Below, one piece after another: positions 35,054 through 46,325 of a stretch of 64,000 nucleotides of DNA. The stretch covers positions 310,001 through 374,000 of the forward strand of contig JAJNNY010000012.1 in assembly GCA_022453515.1 (NCBI GenBank), given 5' to 3'. How positions within the stretch are numbered: position 1 is the stretch's first letter; every line of letters begins with the position of its first letter. A program made the translations under genes and the position numbers. The DNA comes from Astrocystis sublimbata (taxonomy: Eukaryota > Ascomycota > Sordariomycetes > Xylariales > Xylariaceae). The notes under the pieces were generated by a model. The model did not search any database. It was not told the origin of the DNA and saw only the letters and a program-made list of their open reading frames with translations.

Positions 35054-36313
35054 TACTTGCGCATGGAGCTGGCCCGTCTCTTGCGGGCATCGGCCTTGGA
35101 GGAACGAGCCTCGGACACACGCTTGGCGAGGAGCTGAGCGTACTCGTTCTGTCGCAGGCAGTGTTAGCAGGCCAAATATTGAGCAACAGTAGCTCGTTGG
35201 AAGGGAGGGGGGGTACGTACGGCCTCGTCCTTGACCTTCTCGGACTGGCGGCGCTTGAGCGCGGCGCGGTGGCGCTTGTGCTGGAGACGCTGGGGAGTGA
35301 CCAGTCTCTGGATACGGGGAGCCTTGGTGTAAGGGGTCTTGCCCTCGCCCTTGGGCTGGACTTCACGTCGGATGACGTACTTGCGGACCTATTTGGCAGG
35401 AAAAATTCCACATATTAGCCATCCCGTGTTCCCCTGATTTGTTGGGTATGTTTGTATCCTCTCAGACTCTACATCGGTGGTTACGCTGCAAGGGATTCTT
35501 CTCTCTCATCCCGCAGGAGCAACGACCGAGTAGGTGATGACGAGTATTGCCGATCTACTTACATCGTCATCCTTGCTGAGGCCGAAGAAGCGGCGGATCT
35601 TGGTGGCACGCTTGGGTCCGAGACGCTTGGGGTGGACGACGTCGGTGAGGCCGGGGAGCTCGCTCTCGCCCTGCTTGACGATGGCGAGGGCGAGGACAGC
35701 CAGGTCCATGCCGACGATGCAGCCACGGACCGACTTCCTCTTGCGCTCTCCGGTGCGGCGGGGTCGGTAGCACGAGTGGCCTTCGGAGAGTAGGAGTCGG
35801 ACACGGGTAGGGTGGAGGACACCCTGCTTCATGGGGAAACCCTGCTTGTCGTTTCCTCCGGTGATGCGGAAGATGTAGCCCTTGAACTCGTCGCCGAGGT
35901 TGTCACCGGGGACTTCCTGGCCCATCTGATAGCATCACGACGTTAGCAACCCGGGTCCAGGTCAAAGATTCAAAGATTGATGGGCATAGTGCATCGCAGC
36001 ATCGCGAATTCCTCGACGTCGAGGCCCCCGTCCGATATCCCCATCGAGCATTTCGAGAGGGCCCGAGGCGCTCATGAGGGGTGGGAGATCGGTCGTGGGT
36101 ATCTCGACGTCGTGGAGAAGGGAACTCGCGTGCTGTGTGGCATCGATTGGGAATATGATACTGGATGGCGATGCGGAAATGGGCGGGGCCGGTGCAGTCA
36201 GTGTGCAGTCAGTCACGTACTCGCTTCTCCATGAAGTCGCGGAGCTTGCGCTCATCTTCGATCTCGATCAGCTTCTGGCTGCCATTGGCAGGGTAAGAGA
36301 TGTTCAGCTTCAT
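35054..36313 (-). CDS. RPS6: 40S ribosomal protein eS6
   Basis: Small-subunit ribosomal protein whose C-terminal serines are phosphorylated downstream of TOR signalling. Exon 1 at 36313 encodes [20 protein letters not shown]...FMEKR. The large exon (ending 35566) begins at about 35927 ([20 protein letters not shown]) and continues through [20 protein letters not shown] and [20 protein letters not shown] to [20 protein letters not shown]. Next comes [20 protein letters not shown], and the last exon [20 protein letters not shown] ends [15 protein letters not shown] and the terminal region keep the basic phosphosite context known in yeast Rps6. Several short introns interrupt it, some near the 5' end as usual for fungal ribosomal protein genes. 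Confidence 0.96.
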
Positions 36314-36819
36314 CTCGGCGGTTGTTGGCGATCGACTTTGGTGGGCGTAGATTGGAAGGAGGAAGTCAGATCGTGGGCCGGTAAATGCTACACCTGGAGA
36401 TAATCGAGGGTCCGGTTGTGAATTTGCTGCTCCTCGCTAATCCCAATTTTCCTTATTTTTGACTGGGTCCAGCACAAGAAAAGGTGGGCTGGAGTGCAGG
36501 CGCTAGGGCAAGCGAGCGCGCACTGACCAGCTGATAACGCCATGTCCATCCTTATCGCACCTGTTGTAGGAATCCGCCTACACGGGTCTCCAGGGCCCTA
36601 GCATCCTGGCATCCTGGCATGCCTGGGCATGTTAGTGTGACTGATGCATGTAAGTATTTGCAGATGCCGCACCCACGCACACGCAATGGTAACATGAAGG
36701 TACGGAGGTATCAGGCTACATCACATATCATCATAAGTCTGGCGAGCTGTGCGAGCCCGCGTTTCTTTCCTGAGTCTCAAATTCCCACAACACCGTGACT
36801 ATTACCCATTTGGGAGACG
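36314..36819. promoter_or_regulatory. bidirectional promoter between RPS6 and CTF8
   Basis: About 0.5 kb separates the divergent starts. It includes a CATCCTGGCATCCTGGCATG tandem/palindromic stretch around 36601-36630. Specific factor sites cannot be assigned. Confidence 0.5.
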
Positions 36820-37305
36820 ATGGCATCTTCTGTCACTCTCCACTCACGGGCAGCGGCCAACGCAAACCCCTCAAGCAACCCCTTACCTCAACTTATACAA
36901 ACACCATCGGGCCTAGCCATTCTTGAGCTGCAAGGCACTATCAACCTCCCTCAGGCGAACGACAACAATGGAAGTGAACAGCGTGGTCATGAGCTTGAAA
37001 TAGGGCGAATCTCATTCCCAGACTATCACCCAGAGACACAAGATGCCTCCAGCACCGCCTGGATGAAGCGAGTTCACCTCTACATAGGACAGCATCAGAG
37101 GCTCACCGGAGAAGTCAAGAAACTCCCCAGGGCAATTGCCGTCATCCGGAAGAGGCACGAGCCCCGCCCGGATGTAGAGATGACCGACCCAGCCGAGCCA
37201 GCTTCTCAAGGTGACAAAGATAACAAAGAGGATCTTGAGCTTGTCGAGATCGTCAAATACAAGCTGCTCTTCGCACACCGTCCCGAGCCAGTCGGAACCG
37301 TCTGA
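36820..37305 (+). CDS. CTF8: chromosome transmission fidelity protein 8 (Ctf18-RFC subunit)
   Basis: Single-exon, 161 aa. Ctf8 with Dcc1 binds Ctf18 to form the alternative clamp loader Ctf18-RFC, which loads PCNA and supports sister-chromatid cohesion. The family signature is clear near residue 29: IQTPSGLAILELQGTINLP. Then RISFPDYHPE, MKRVHLYIGQHQRLTGEVKK (TM/WMKxVhLyIG region, conserved), LPRAIAVIRKRHE and the C-terminal VEIVKYKLLFAHRPEPVG. The length is normal for fungal Ctf8. Confidence 0.92.
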   Translation: MASSVTLHSRAAANANPSSNPLPQLIQTPSGLAILELQGTINLPQANDNNGSEQRGHELEIGRISFPDYHPETQDASSTAWMKRVHLYIGQHQRLTGEVKKLPRAIAVIRKRHEPRPDVEMTDPAEPASQGDKDNKEDLELVEIVKYKLLFAHRPEPVGTV

Positions 37306-38950
37306 AAGAGGCATCTGCCTTCCGTTCTTATCATGACTGCGGGATATATCTTCTGCGGAGACACTGCGACCTACCGCTGCTACCAACAACGCGTCCGACC
37401 CGGCTGTTCGGGCGACGGGCCTGACTTGGCTTAGTAGGAGCGGGACGCCACTACACGTGAGACTATATTCCATGAACCACCGGCATTTGGATAGCGCCTA
37501 CGAAGGGATCATGAACATAATACTTCACGACCTATGGTCTCCACCCGTTGGCGATCCCAGAGTTGGGCCGTTGTCCGAACTGAGAGGCTCGAGACTCGCG
37601 GGCTCGAGGTCAGTCGCCAAATTCGGATGAATATAGTTCCACTCCCCAGCAGCTACGCTGTTTCGATTACATAGAATATTATATGGTTCGGATCAGTGGC
37701 ACCGTTCGTCGCCTTTTATCCCGACGAGCCGCGCGACACTATTGGACCATCCCGCTCCCGATCATGCGTGCGGGGGCTACGAGTAACCCAAGCGCTCCGG
37801 GGAAATGTGGGCCATGGGAATAATAACCAAGATTTGGGTCAAGTGTTTCAAAAATGCGAGATTTGCCCAGCACGTCGACCTCTTACTAAATGTAGTCCAC
37901 ATCGCTGCTGCCCTCGCCTGCCTGCGTGGCCCAAGACTAGACGGCTTTCTCAGGGGGCCAGCGACCGCGCTCCTTTTGACCACTCCAAATGCCATGTTTT
38001 TACCATGCCTTCACCATGCAGTACTGGGGTCGAAAGACACGTGAAAGGAGCCCAGATGCCTGGTATTCAATAATTTCGCGTCATTGTCGTGTGCGAAATT
38101 GGGCCAGCTAGTTCAGCTAGCTGGGTGAGCGACTAACCTTACTTGCCCAAGCCGCATCTTTTGAAACCTCCAACCAAGGGCATGCACACCAACCCCGCAG
38201 TCGGCGATCTAGGTGCGGAATTGCCCGCTTTTGACTGGTGATGCCCTGTCCGACTTCCAGGTGATCCTTCAGCCTGCATCAACCTGAACCATGGAAACAC
38301 GCGCTGCCGGCGTACCCACAAAGCCAGGTGCGCTCCTCGTTGTGGGCCGGGCTCACCCAACTTCTCACCCCTCCGTCAAGCAACTGATATGGTCCGCAAC
38401 TCTATAGGCGGATCGAGACCACCTTCACTTTCAGGCGGTGTGGTGAACGACGTGCCCCTGTTTCCGAAGGGTTTGAGACTCTGTAGATATCTTTAGATTT
38501 GAGAGAGCCAATCCAGATATCAGATGATTGTCCCCATGTCCTTTTGCTCTCGTCTATCGTGTCGTTGCTGGGCGGTCTAGCCGCTATGTACCTATATAGT
38601 GATGGATGATGCTGCACCAGATCTGTGAGCAGTTATATGTAGTTGCAACGAGCTACTAGGTAGTCACTATACCCCAGCTGCTAGGTATTGAATCCTGTCT
38701 TGTGAAGCGTGCTCTCCGGCTTCAGTTGTACGCCCGCCCCCCGACTCGATAGCATGTAAATGGCTTATCTTGTCCTCGGGGCCGATAGCAATTGACACAA
38801 GGCTCCCGGAGGACAAAGACATCGATTCAAAGGATTTCATTAATTGGCGTTGCACGGCCCGCACTGCCCATTTAGCTTTTTGAGCGTCCACAGCCTCCCT
38901 AGCAAAGAAAGAATCGGCCATGGCAACTCGGATATGACTACGGCTCGGGA
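37306..38950. other. intergenic region (1.6 kb)
   Basis: No supported gene. An 84-codon minus-strand frame (38667-38921) lies 30 bp from the next gene's start and is discussed as a finding. Confidence 0.5.
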
Positions 38951-40816
38951 ATGACTTTATTCAATGTTCGGCCCTTCATCCTCTTGGTAGCACTTCTCGT
39001 GCTCGGCTCGGCTACCAAGCTTGACGGTACCGATACTGTCAGAGAGCTCGACCTCATAATGTATGCGAATGCTCGAGACACGCTGGTGTACGAAAGAAGC
39101 GAAAGCGTGGGCATAAGACGGGTTATGAGAAAGGGGGCACACTCGCCGCGAGAGGAGGATGATTGCAATTTGCATCCCGAAGGCCACCTGTGCAGCGATA
39201 TTTCCGTTTCGTCTGAGTTGTCGAAATTCTCATCAAGCGTGTCGTTCAGCGTGTCGTCCAGCGTGTCGTCCAGCATATCATCAGCGATTTCAAGCAGTGT
39301 TTCGAGCTACGACGCATCTGTCCTCACATCGGCTTTGGTAGCCGCCAGGCAAACCGCATGGAGGGAGGGCTTTCAGTACGGTCAAAGCAGAGCTAGTAAA
39401 GCCTTGGATAGTGCTGTTACTGCCACAGCCGGTGCTTCTATGACGATGGAAAGCATGTTTGCGGTTGTGCAGAAAACTTCGTCTGCCGTGGAAGCGAACG
39501 GGTCTGCCACAGTAAGTCCTCCATATCCTTTAGGTAGTCTACCACCTAACAATCTATAGAATCATCAGATGCAAATGCCACAGGGTCTAATGATCAATGG
39601 AGGCCAGCTGGCAGGCGTTATAATAGGCGTTTTCCTCATGTCATCCATTTTCTCCGTCTTAACTACATTGTTCTTGTTATGGTATAGGGGGCGGAAAACG
39701 GCGAATAAACACAATTCGCACCATTGGCCAGGTGAAAAGAAGAGTGAGCAGCGCTGGCCGAGGTGGGAGAAGCTCCGCAATACCATATGTCCACTCCAGA
39801 TGGCTCGGGAAAGAACGAGGGCTCGTCGTGATCTCCTCCGAATATCGTCGAACGCGTTGGAGGAAGGGAGACCGTCCCAGAGCCCATCGGGACTCCCCTT
39901 TTCCAATCGAAGTCGCAATTTGACCACGCCTGTGACTCCTCACTCCAACCTTGCCCATCGTGAGTGCCCGGCACCTCGACTAGCAGACTTGCCACCTCAG
40001 AGTCATGGGGCAGATGTACTTGGGCTTGGTGGGCACCGACCACGAGACTCCCCTAGGCATTACGAAACCAGAGAAGCACCAACTACTGGGTACCCGCGCG
40101 CAAGAGAAGCAAGTCGTCCTGAAGTCCCTCAGATAGAGATCACACTTCCGAGCCCGTTTGTAACAGCAACATTCCCGACATTGAAGAGGTCGGTCGCTTT
40201 TGCAGATTTGCACGACGACCCCGAACCGAGACGTGCTCCCAGACGACGAACGCGGAGGATGTCGGCGTTCGAGCCCATGACCGCGAGGCGAAGCACCGTT
40301 ACTCCTCCTACTATCCCAACACGTTTCAGTAGCCTGAACTCACACCCTTTCCAACCCTTCATCCAACACCGTACCCAGGATCCCATTCCACCACCAGTTC
40401 AACCAAATCCAGTTTTGGATCCCAGTGCCAACCACGGGACCTTTTATATAGCGGCGGACGAGGAATCCGCAGAATACGATCCCGGCTTCTCACAGAACCA
40501 CTCCAACCTCCAATCTCCCACCCCTTCGCACTCGAGCACGGTACAGCTCGACGCCATACATCCCACCACTGGCTCGGCAGAGCAACAACTACCATCGAGA
40601 TTTTCGATGTCCTCCGGGCCCCTATCCTCCTTGGGCCACACCGGCTCGTCCTCCTCGACCGGGTCGCAATACATTGTTCAGCAACCCCTCGAGGAGCCGG
40701 AGATCTATCCGTTGCGGCCACCACCGAATCACTCGCAACTCGTAGCCCCGAGGCCCACACGGCCGCATACCGTTGCGTTCATGGAGCCCGAGCCATCCAT
40801 ACATGAGGATAGCTAG
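38951..40816 (+). CDS. sensor-like type I membrane protein, Ser-rich ectodomain
   Basis: Two exons, 38951-39511 and 39560-40816, join in phase 0 to 605 aa. The N-terminus MTLFNVRPFILLVALLVLGS is a probable signal peptide. The ectodomain has two Cys (DDCNLHPEGHLC), then a Ser/Val-rich stalk with repeated SVSS/SISS units likely to be O-mannosylated. The transmembrane segment is GGQLAGVIIGVFLMSSIFSV-LTTLFLLW, followed by a basic stop-transfer (YRGRKTANKHN). The remaining about 380 residues are cytosolic, rich in Pro/Ser/Arg, with SP/TP motifs and no enzyme domain. The architecture (Ser-rich ectodomain, single TM, disordered cytosolic tail) resembles cell-wall stress sensors of the Wsc/Mid2 class, but no WSC domain is seen. 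The family is not recognised. Confidence 0.8.
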
Positions 40817-43187
40817 ATTGTGAAAAATACAAAAGGAGACCTAGTGACATGGCCATGGGCAGTAAGGGCTTTACATCATTATGCTATCGCACGCATAGCA
40901 TTCTTTCTCATTTTCCAAATTGATAGGTACTAAGCGCATCTACTCTTGACGATAGATATAGAGATACCTGGCTATTTAGCTCACTAGTCTCTATGGGCAT
41001 GCATCCATGTTCATTCCTCAATTCATCTAAAAAAAAACTATTATCTTTATCTTGATCTGTGCTCCTGAAGTCGGTGCGGGTGAGCTTCATGTGAACAAAC
41101 ATCAACCTTAGTCACAACTGACAATAACTGACAACTTCAATCTAGCTATGTGTTTTACAGCTCTGGGGAGGTCGTGATGTTCGCTGTGCTTTAAATAGCA
41201 GCCGGCTTCGTATGGAGCTTCGCACGTGGGCTATCTATTGTTCTTCATCAAAGACCGAATAGCTATAAAGAGAGCCTGATCAGCTGGCCGTGGACATTAA
41301 CCAGACAGCACAAACGGACTTACGGGATCTTTCCTTTCCCACGGTAAGTTCCGATCAATATTGCTTAACAGTGAACTAACCTTGACGTGCTTGAGGTCTT
41401 GCATAATCCAATTAGTCTCTGCCCCGACTGAAAAGATATACATACACTTTGCTAGTACTTCATGATAGCATGGCCCAACTTTGTCCTCTATGCTTCCTAA
41501 TATTCCACACCTGAATCGCAAACTCCAAAAAGGGATACGAGGCACCATCCACGCATGTAGTTGACTACGAAGCATTACTCAAGTCGTGTGTATCGATACC
41601 ATAGACGTATAACGATGCTACTATGTACCTCCGCGTTTTCTATCTCAAACCAAAAAAACCGCGCAATTTTACCGCTTCTGCCGAGTGCTTTTTGTTGCTC
41701 CAAGACAATTCCGAAAAAAAAAAATTTTCAGACGATAGACCAGCTTACTGTTGATAAAGATGTGGGCAGCTCGACACCAGTCAGCAGGGCTCTATCAATA
41801 TGAAACAAGACTCAAAAGGCATAAGTTGTTGCTTGTCATAGACATAGCGGCGCAGCAAGAACAAGTGTGTTTTCGAGCTAGTGGTCGCTTTGTTGCTACT
41901 TGATGTCTACTGAATGAGATCAGAGATAGATAGATAGATGTCTCAAAATTCCGGAACGCTCGGAATTGGAAGGAACAAAGTCTATCAAGAGCCTAGTGAG
42001 CTGTGAAGTGATAGATACCTCAGGGAATCTTGATACCGATGATATTATCGTCACGGCCAAGATAGTTAAGATACAAGCCTGCTAAGGGGATGTTGTAACT
42101 TGGTATGCTAATTTGTCCTCTTATAAGTAGAACCCCCCTAACCTTCCATGAGGCCTTTGAGACTGACTAGGTACATTTCAAGAAGTCTTCTGGACGACGA
42201 GACACAATTAGTGCAGGGAGTTATCAGTTCACCTGTGATACTGTCTAGTGAATTCTCGCAGGTGCGGCTGAGTTTGAGGGGGGACGCTCATCGAAGCAAT
42301 GGGGACTAGGCTCGCTAGGGTGTGCGAGGCGTGCTAGGTAGGTAGCTTGTGCGAACAGGGATTCCAATGATTTGATATCCCCCCTCGTCCCCGACGTCTG
42401 CTACAGCTGACATTGAACCATGGCTTTCGGAGCGGAGCACCGCTGGCCCGCTGCCGAAGGCGGAAGGAGAACTGCACGGGACCTAAGTAGCTGTTTCAGT
42501 GTGCTCCTTTCGATGTATGTAAGACGAGTATATCCACACATGTCAGCTTCTGGTTCTGAATAGGAGACCTTTGTCCAGCTTGCTTCCACCCCCTATGCAT
42601 TGTATGGAATGCCCAATATAATAATGGGTAACAGTTTGAAAAGGTATTAAATAACCATTGCTCTCCGGATCAACCTCCAGGCTTACTGCTGGCTTCGAGC
42701 ACTCTGTGTTGTCCAAAAACACGTACAAAGTCATCATGCCGATAAGGTGGGACGAACATAATTGCATTAGACGAGTATACGTCGTAGTGTACATGATTAC
42801 AGTGTCTAAGGTGCAATGGAATCCATGATCGCTTGGCATACCCAGTTTGTTCAGATTCACCTTCCGTTACCCTGTATAATATGGACACCTCTCCCCTTTT
42901 ACTTCCTTTCATGACCAAACTCCAAAATTGCACCACCAAAACGCCTGCCATGCTTCTTTGTTAAGCCGCGACTTGGTCTGAAACTTGCAGTCAATCAAAT
43001 CAACAACAACAGCCGGCATGCAACTCGATGACTATTGGATTGGCTTGGATCGGTGATGCCGAGCGAGCTTCTAGATATCTCGCTAGATGTATCTAGTGTG
43101 AGAGTCTGGATGAGCTCAACATCTTGTTTTCATGTTGGCGCGTATCAGATATACTCCCAGAAGGTGTGAGGCTAATTGATTCTCCTC
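40817..43187. other. long intergenic region (2.4 kb), no gene seen
   Basis: AT-richer spacer between two convergent genes. It contains homopolymer A runs (41716-41727) and a GATA tetranucleotide stretch (AGATAGATAGATAGATG, about 41925-41940). The open frames lack resemblance to known proteins. Confidence 0.5.
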
Positions 43188-44032
43188 TTAGACTGGGAGC
43201 TTGAACTTCTTGCCCTTCATGACCTTGGTGTAGTAGATCCAGAAGAAGTCCGAGTACAGGATGGTCTGGATGATACCGGCAACAATGGCGATCCAATCCA
43301 CCTTATGGTTGGCCTCGGTGAAGTAGCGGTAGATCCAGTTGGGGATGTAGAGTCCGCGGTAGACTCCCAGCGCGAAGAGATAATGCGTGGTGATGGTCTC
43401 GGCCTCGCCTGTGCGCTGCAACATAAACAGCTGCGGCAGGATCGCCACCGATTCCAGCCAGATGGAAAAGGCCCACAGGATCTCGGACAGGGTGTATCGG
43501 TATGGCATCAGGATGGCAAGCGCGGCGGCGCCCCCGAGTAGATACTGCACGCGAAAGGTGTCGAGGTTCGGGTCGTGGGTCGGCTTGTACTTGGTCGTCA
43601 TCAGATACACGATGTAGCCTTGAGCGCCGATGAAGAGGATCTTGAAGATGATGTTGTAGATGCTCTCGGTGCTGAACAGGTCTGTTTGTGGCGGCACCTA
43701 GTTAGTCCACCCTACCCGATCCAAGGCTCCCAGGCACAGGAGATGATTGCGAGCGACGTACCAAGATAGCGAGTAACGTATACGAGCAGGTACAAGGCTT
43801 GTGATTTGAATGATATGCCGGTGCAGCCCTGCGGGCGTGGTTAGCGCTGCGCCTTGCCACATTTTCCCCCTGGGACGGAACTCACATTGAGCTCGGTCAT
43901 CTTATGCAGCAAGATCAGGATCGATGCCAGATGGGAAAAGTCCCCTGAGAAGGATCAGTGGCTGGTCGATTGACGTAGACGTATAAGGCCAGATGAATAC
44001 GCACCTAGGACGCGAAACAGGTTGAGCGTCAT
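43188..44032 (-). CDS. ERD2: ER lumen protein-retaining receptor (HDEL receptor)
   Basis: Seven-TM Golgi receptor that returns HDEL/KDEL proteins to the ER through COPI. Exon 1 at 44032 gives MTLNLFRVLG. Small exons follow with DFSHLASILILLHKM (reading antisense across 43899-43945), then CTGISFKSQALYLLVYVTRYL (about 43760-43829), joined to the last exon at about 43681 with DLFSTESIYNIIFKILFIGA. Signature pieces are SKSQ-like GISFKSQ, YKPTHDPNLDTFRVQYL, LPQLFMLQRTGEAETIT, HYLFALGVYRGLYIPNWIYR and the C-terminal YYTKVMKGKKFKLPV with a lysine-rich retrieval tail. All conserved regions are present. Confidence 0.95.
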
Positions 44033-44942
44033 GGTTTGGTAGTTGGGGAGCTTCGCTCCTGGACGCAGCTGTGTGTGCACGATGCGCTCTGGCGCTATGT
44101 CGCGAGACCAGTCGTCGATGTATACGTCGTAGACGGAGATGATATCGTGGTCGGGTTGGGGACGTGGGTGCGGTGTCGAGGGTGTGCTGGATGTTGGAAA
44201 AACCGGTCGAGGCAACGATTCAGCGCGGTGGGATTGTCTCCAGCAGGAGAAAGGACACAATGCACGTAATGCACGTACTGACACGCGATGGACCTGTGAT
44301 TGGATACCTGGTCGGCCTGCACGAGCAACGAGCTCCAGTTGTCTGTCTTGTTTGGCTGAAGCATTCGAAAAAGGAGTGGGCCGTACATCACTAGTTGCAT
44401 ATCTGGCCTACTGGACACAATAAAGTGGAGAGATGCCTGAGTAGGTACCTGATTAGGTAGGTACCTACATGGTATCCTGGTATCAAGGCTAAACGCCATT
44501 TGGCCAGTTGTTGGACATGATGTCATCCTGCTAGAAATGCCGACCCTCGGCGATAACGATAAGGACCTCGAGAGGCAAGCTCGAAGCAGGTGGTCGTACC
44601 TACGTAAGTACAGCACCTAACTAACCTACGGCAAATGATGCGTATTACAAAGCTGCCTAGACCAGCACGAACCACAAAGGTTGGGCATATATCAGCCCTT
44701 GCATTGTAGAACCTTCCTGTCAGCTGGAGAAGGAGATTGACTGTTTTCTCACTGTCGTAGATTACAACCGAAAAGTTAGCCAAGTCAGGTAGGATTTTTG
44801 ACTTGCTCTCACTAACACTCATTCCTATTTTACAGTACAACTTTATGAGACTCTCCTCAACACCGTCTTAGTGCCGAGATTCGGAGGACTCAGAAGAGCC
44901 ACGTTTGCCTCATCAACGTGGAATTATAGACCGACGTTCAGA
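44033..44942. promoter_or_regulatory. bidirectional promoter region ERD2 / WLM protease
   Basis: Divergent genes share this 0.9 kb. It contains GAGTAGGTACCTGATTAGGT-type words (44440-44470). No gene is supported. Confidence 0.5.
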
Positions 44943-45917
44943 ATGATACTCATTACGCTTGTTCATCATGGGAAATCACATACATTTGACATGCAGCCGG
45001 ACGCCACCGTGAGCGATCTCGCCACCCAGATCCAAGACAGTCTAGGCGTCCCGGTCGACAAGCAGAAGCTCATGGTTTCCAAGATGCCCATGCTCAAGGC
45101 CCCCTTCGGGGCGCGCCCCATCGCCGAAATTGAGAACAAGAAGATCACCCTCCTGGGGCCCACCAACGCCGAGCTCGTCAACCTAGCCGAGGCATCCGAG
45201 AAAGCGTCCGCGCGCGAGAAGCATCTCGAGGAGGCGCGGCGGAATGCGTCGAAGCTGACGTCGCGCTACGGCAGCAGCAACAGGCCACGAAACACGCCCG
45301 AGGACAGCCAGTACACCTTCCAGACGCTGCGGCCGCTGCCCAACCTGCCGCGCCCGGAGCGCTCGCTCGCCTTTCTGCAGCGGCTCAAGGCGGACCGCGG
45401 CATCCGCGCCGCCATGCGCGCGCACAAGTTCAGCGTCGGCCTGCTCACGGAGATGGACCCGCTATCGTATATCGAGTCCAGCCACGAGGGGACCACGCGC
45501 ATTCTGGGACTAAATCGGAACAAGGGCGAGGTGATTGAGCTGCGCTTGCGCACGGATGCGTACGACGGCTATCGCGACTACAAAATGATACGTAACACCC
45601 TCTGCCATGAGCTGGCGCATAACGTCCATGGGCCGCACGATAGGAAGTTCTGGGACCTCTGCCACCAGATCGAGCGCGAGGTGGCTAAATGGGGTCAAGA
45701 ACATACATTGGGCGGCGGCGATGCTTATCAGCCTAGCGAAGAGATCGCCTATGATCATGGAGGCTGGACGGGTGGTGAGTTTGTGCTCGGCGGCGGAGGC
45801 TCGTCGAGCTTGGCTGCAGACACTGCGGCTGGCACAGCTCTGAGTAGGCGCGAAATCATTGCGAAAGCGGCCGAAGAGCGGCTGAAGAAGGAGAAAGAGA
45901 AACAAGCTGATCCGTAA
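44943..45917 (+). CDS. ubiquitin-like / WLM-domain metalloprotease
   Basis: Intronless, 324 aa from the ATG at 44943 (MILITLVHHGKSHTFDMQPD). The N-terminal 75 residues look like a ubiquitin-like fold (DATVSDLATQIQDSLGVPVD, KQKLMVSKMPMLK). The WLM (Wss1-like metalloprotease) domain follows. It holds FLQRLKADRGIRAAMRAHKF and GLLTEMDPL, then the zinc site CHELAHNVHGPHDRKFW, with HExxH and a third His. The C-terminus is Ala/Lys/Glu-rich. Wss1/SPRTN-type proteases cleave DNA-protein crosslinks, and fungal Ubl-WLM relatives are tied to ubiquitin/SUMO pathways. The frame is open upstream to 44871 without another ATG, so this start is favoured. Confidence 0.92.
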   Translation: MILITLVHHGKSHTFDMQPDATVSDLATQIQDSLGVPVDKQKLMVSKMPMLKAPFGARPIAEIENKKITLLGPTNAELVNLAEASEKASAREKHLEEARRNASKLTSRYGSSNRPRNTPEDSQYTFQTLRPLPNLPRPERSLAFLQRLKADRGIRAAMRAHKFSVGLLTEMDPLSYIESSHEGTTRILGLNRNKGEVIELRLRTDAYDGYRDYKMIRNTLCHELAHNVHGPHDRKFWDLCHQIEREVAKWGQEHTLGGGDAYQPSEEIAYDHGGWTGGEFVLGGGGSSSLAADTAAGTALSRREIIAKAAEERLKKEKEKQADP

Positions 45918-46325
45918 TCGTTTCTTTGGTCTTCCGGTTTGAACTCGTTTCTGCATAGCCTGTGGCACATTTGCAGCAATTATACCCTTAATTTTTGAAC
46001 TGTATACTGAATATTGTACGATTTGACCTTGTATATAGGAGGAATGTCTGCTGGTCTTCAATGCGCTGCGTCGGTTGCTATTGTGCCAAGTGATGAAAGT
46101 GGGCAGCCCACAACATACTCAAGCTTTTCTTTAGGCTGTTATCTATTTTGTAAAGATATATGTCAGAGGTCTAGCTGCCACATGAGAAATACTTCACTGC
46201 TCTCTAGGGTATATTTTGCTAACACCAGGCGCCAAAAAACAATTACTGAAATAGACGTAAGGATCATCCGAATTTCATCAGTCGTGATCAGTCATGAACA
46301 TCCCTCCCCAAGCATAGAGATACCA
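45918..46325. other. 3' flanks of convergent genes
   Basis: AT-rich spacer between convergent genes. No gene is seen. Confidence 0.5.
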
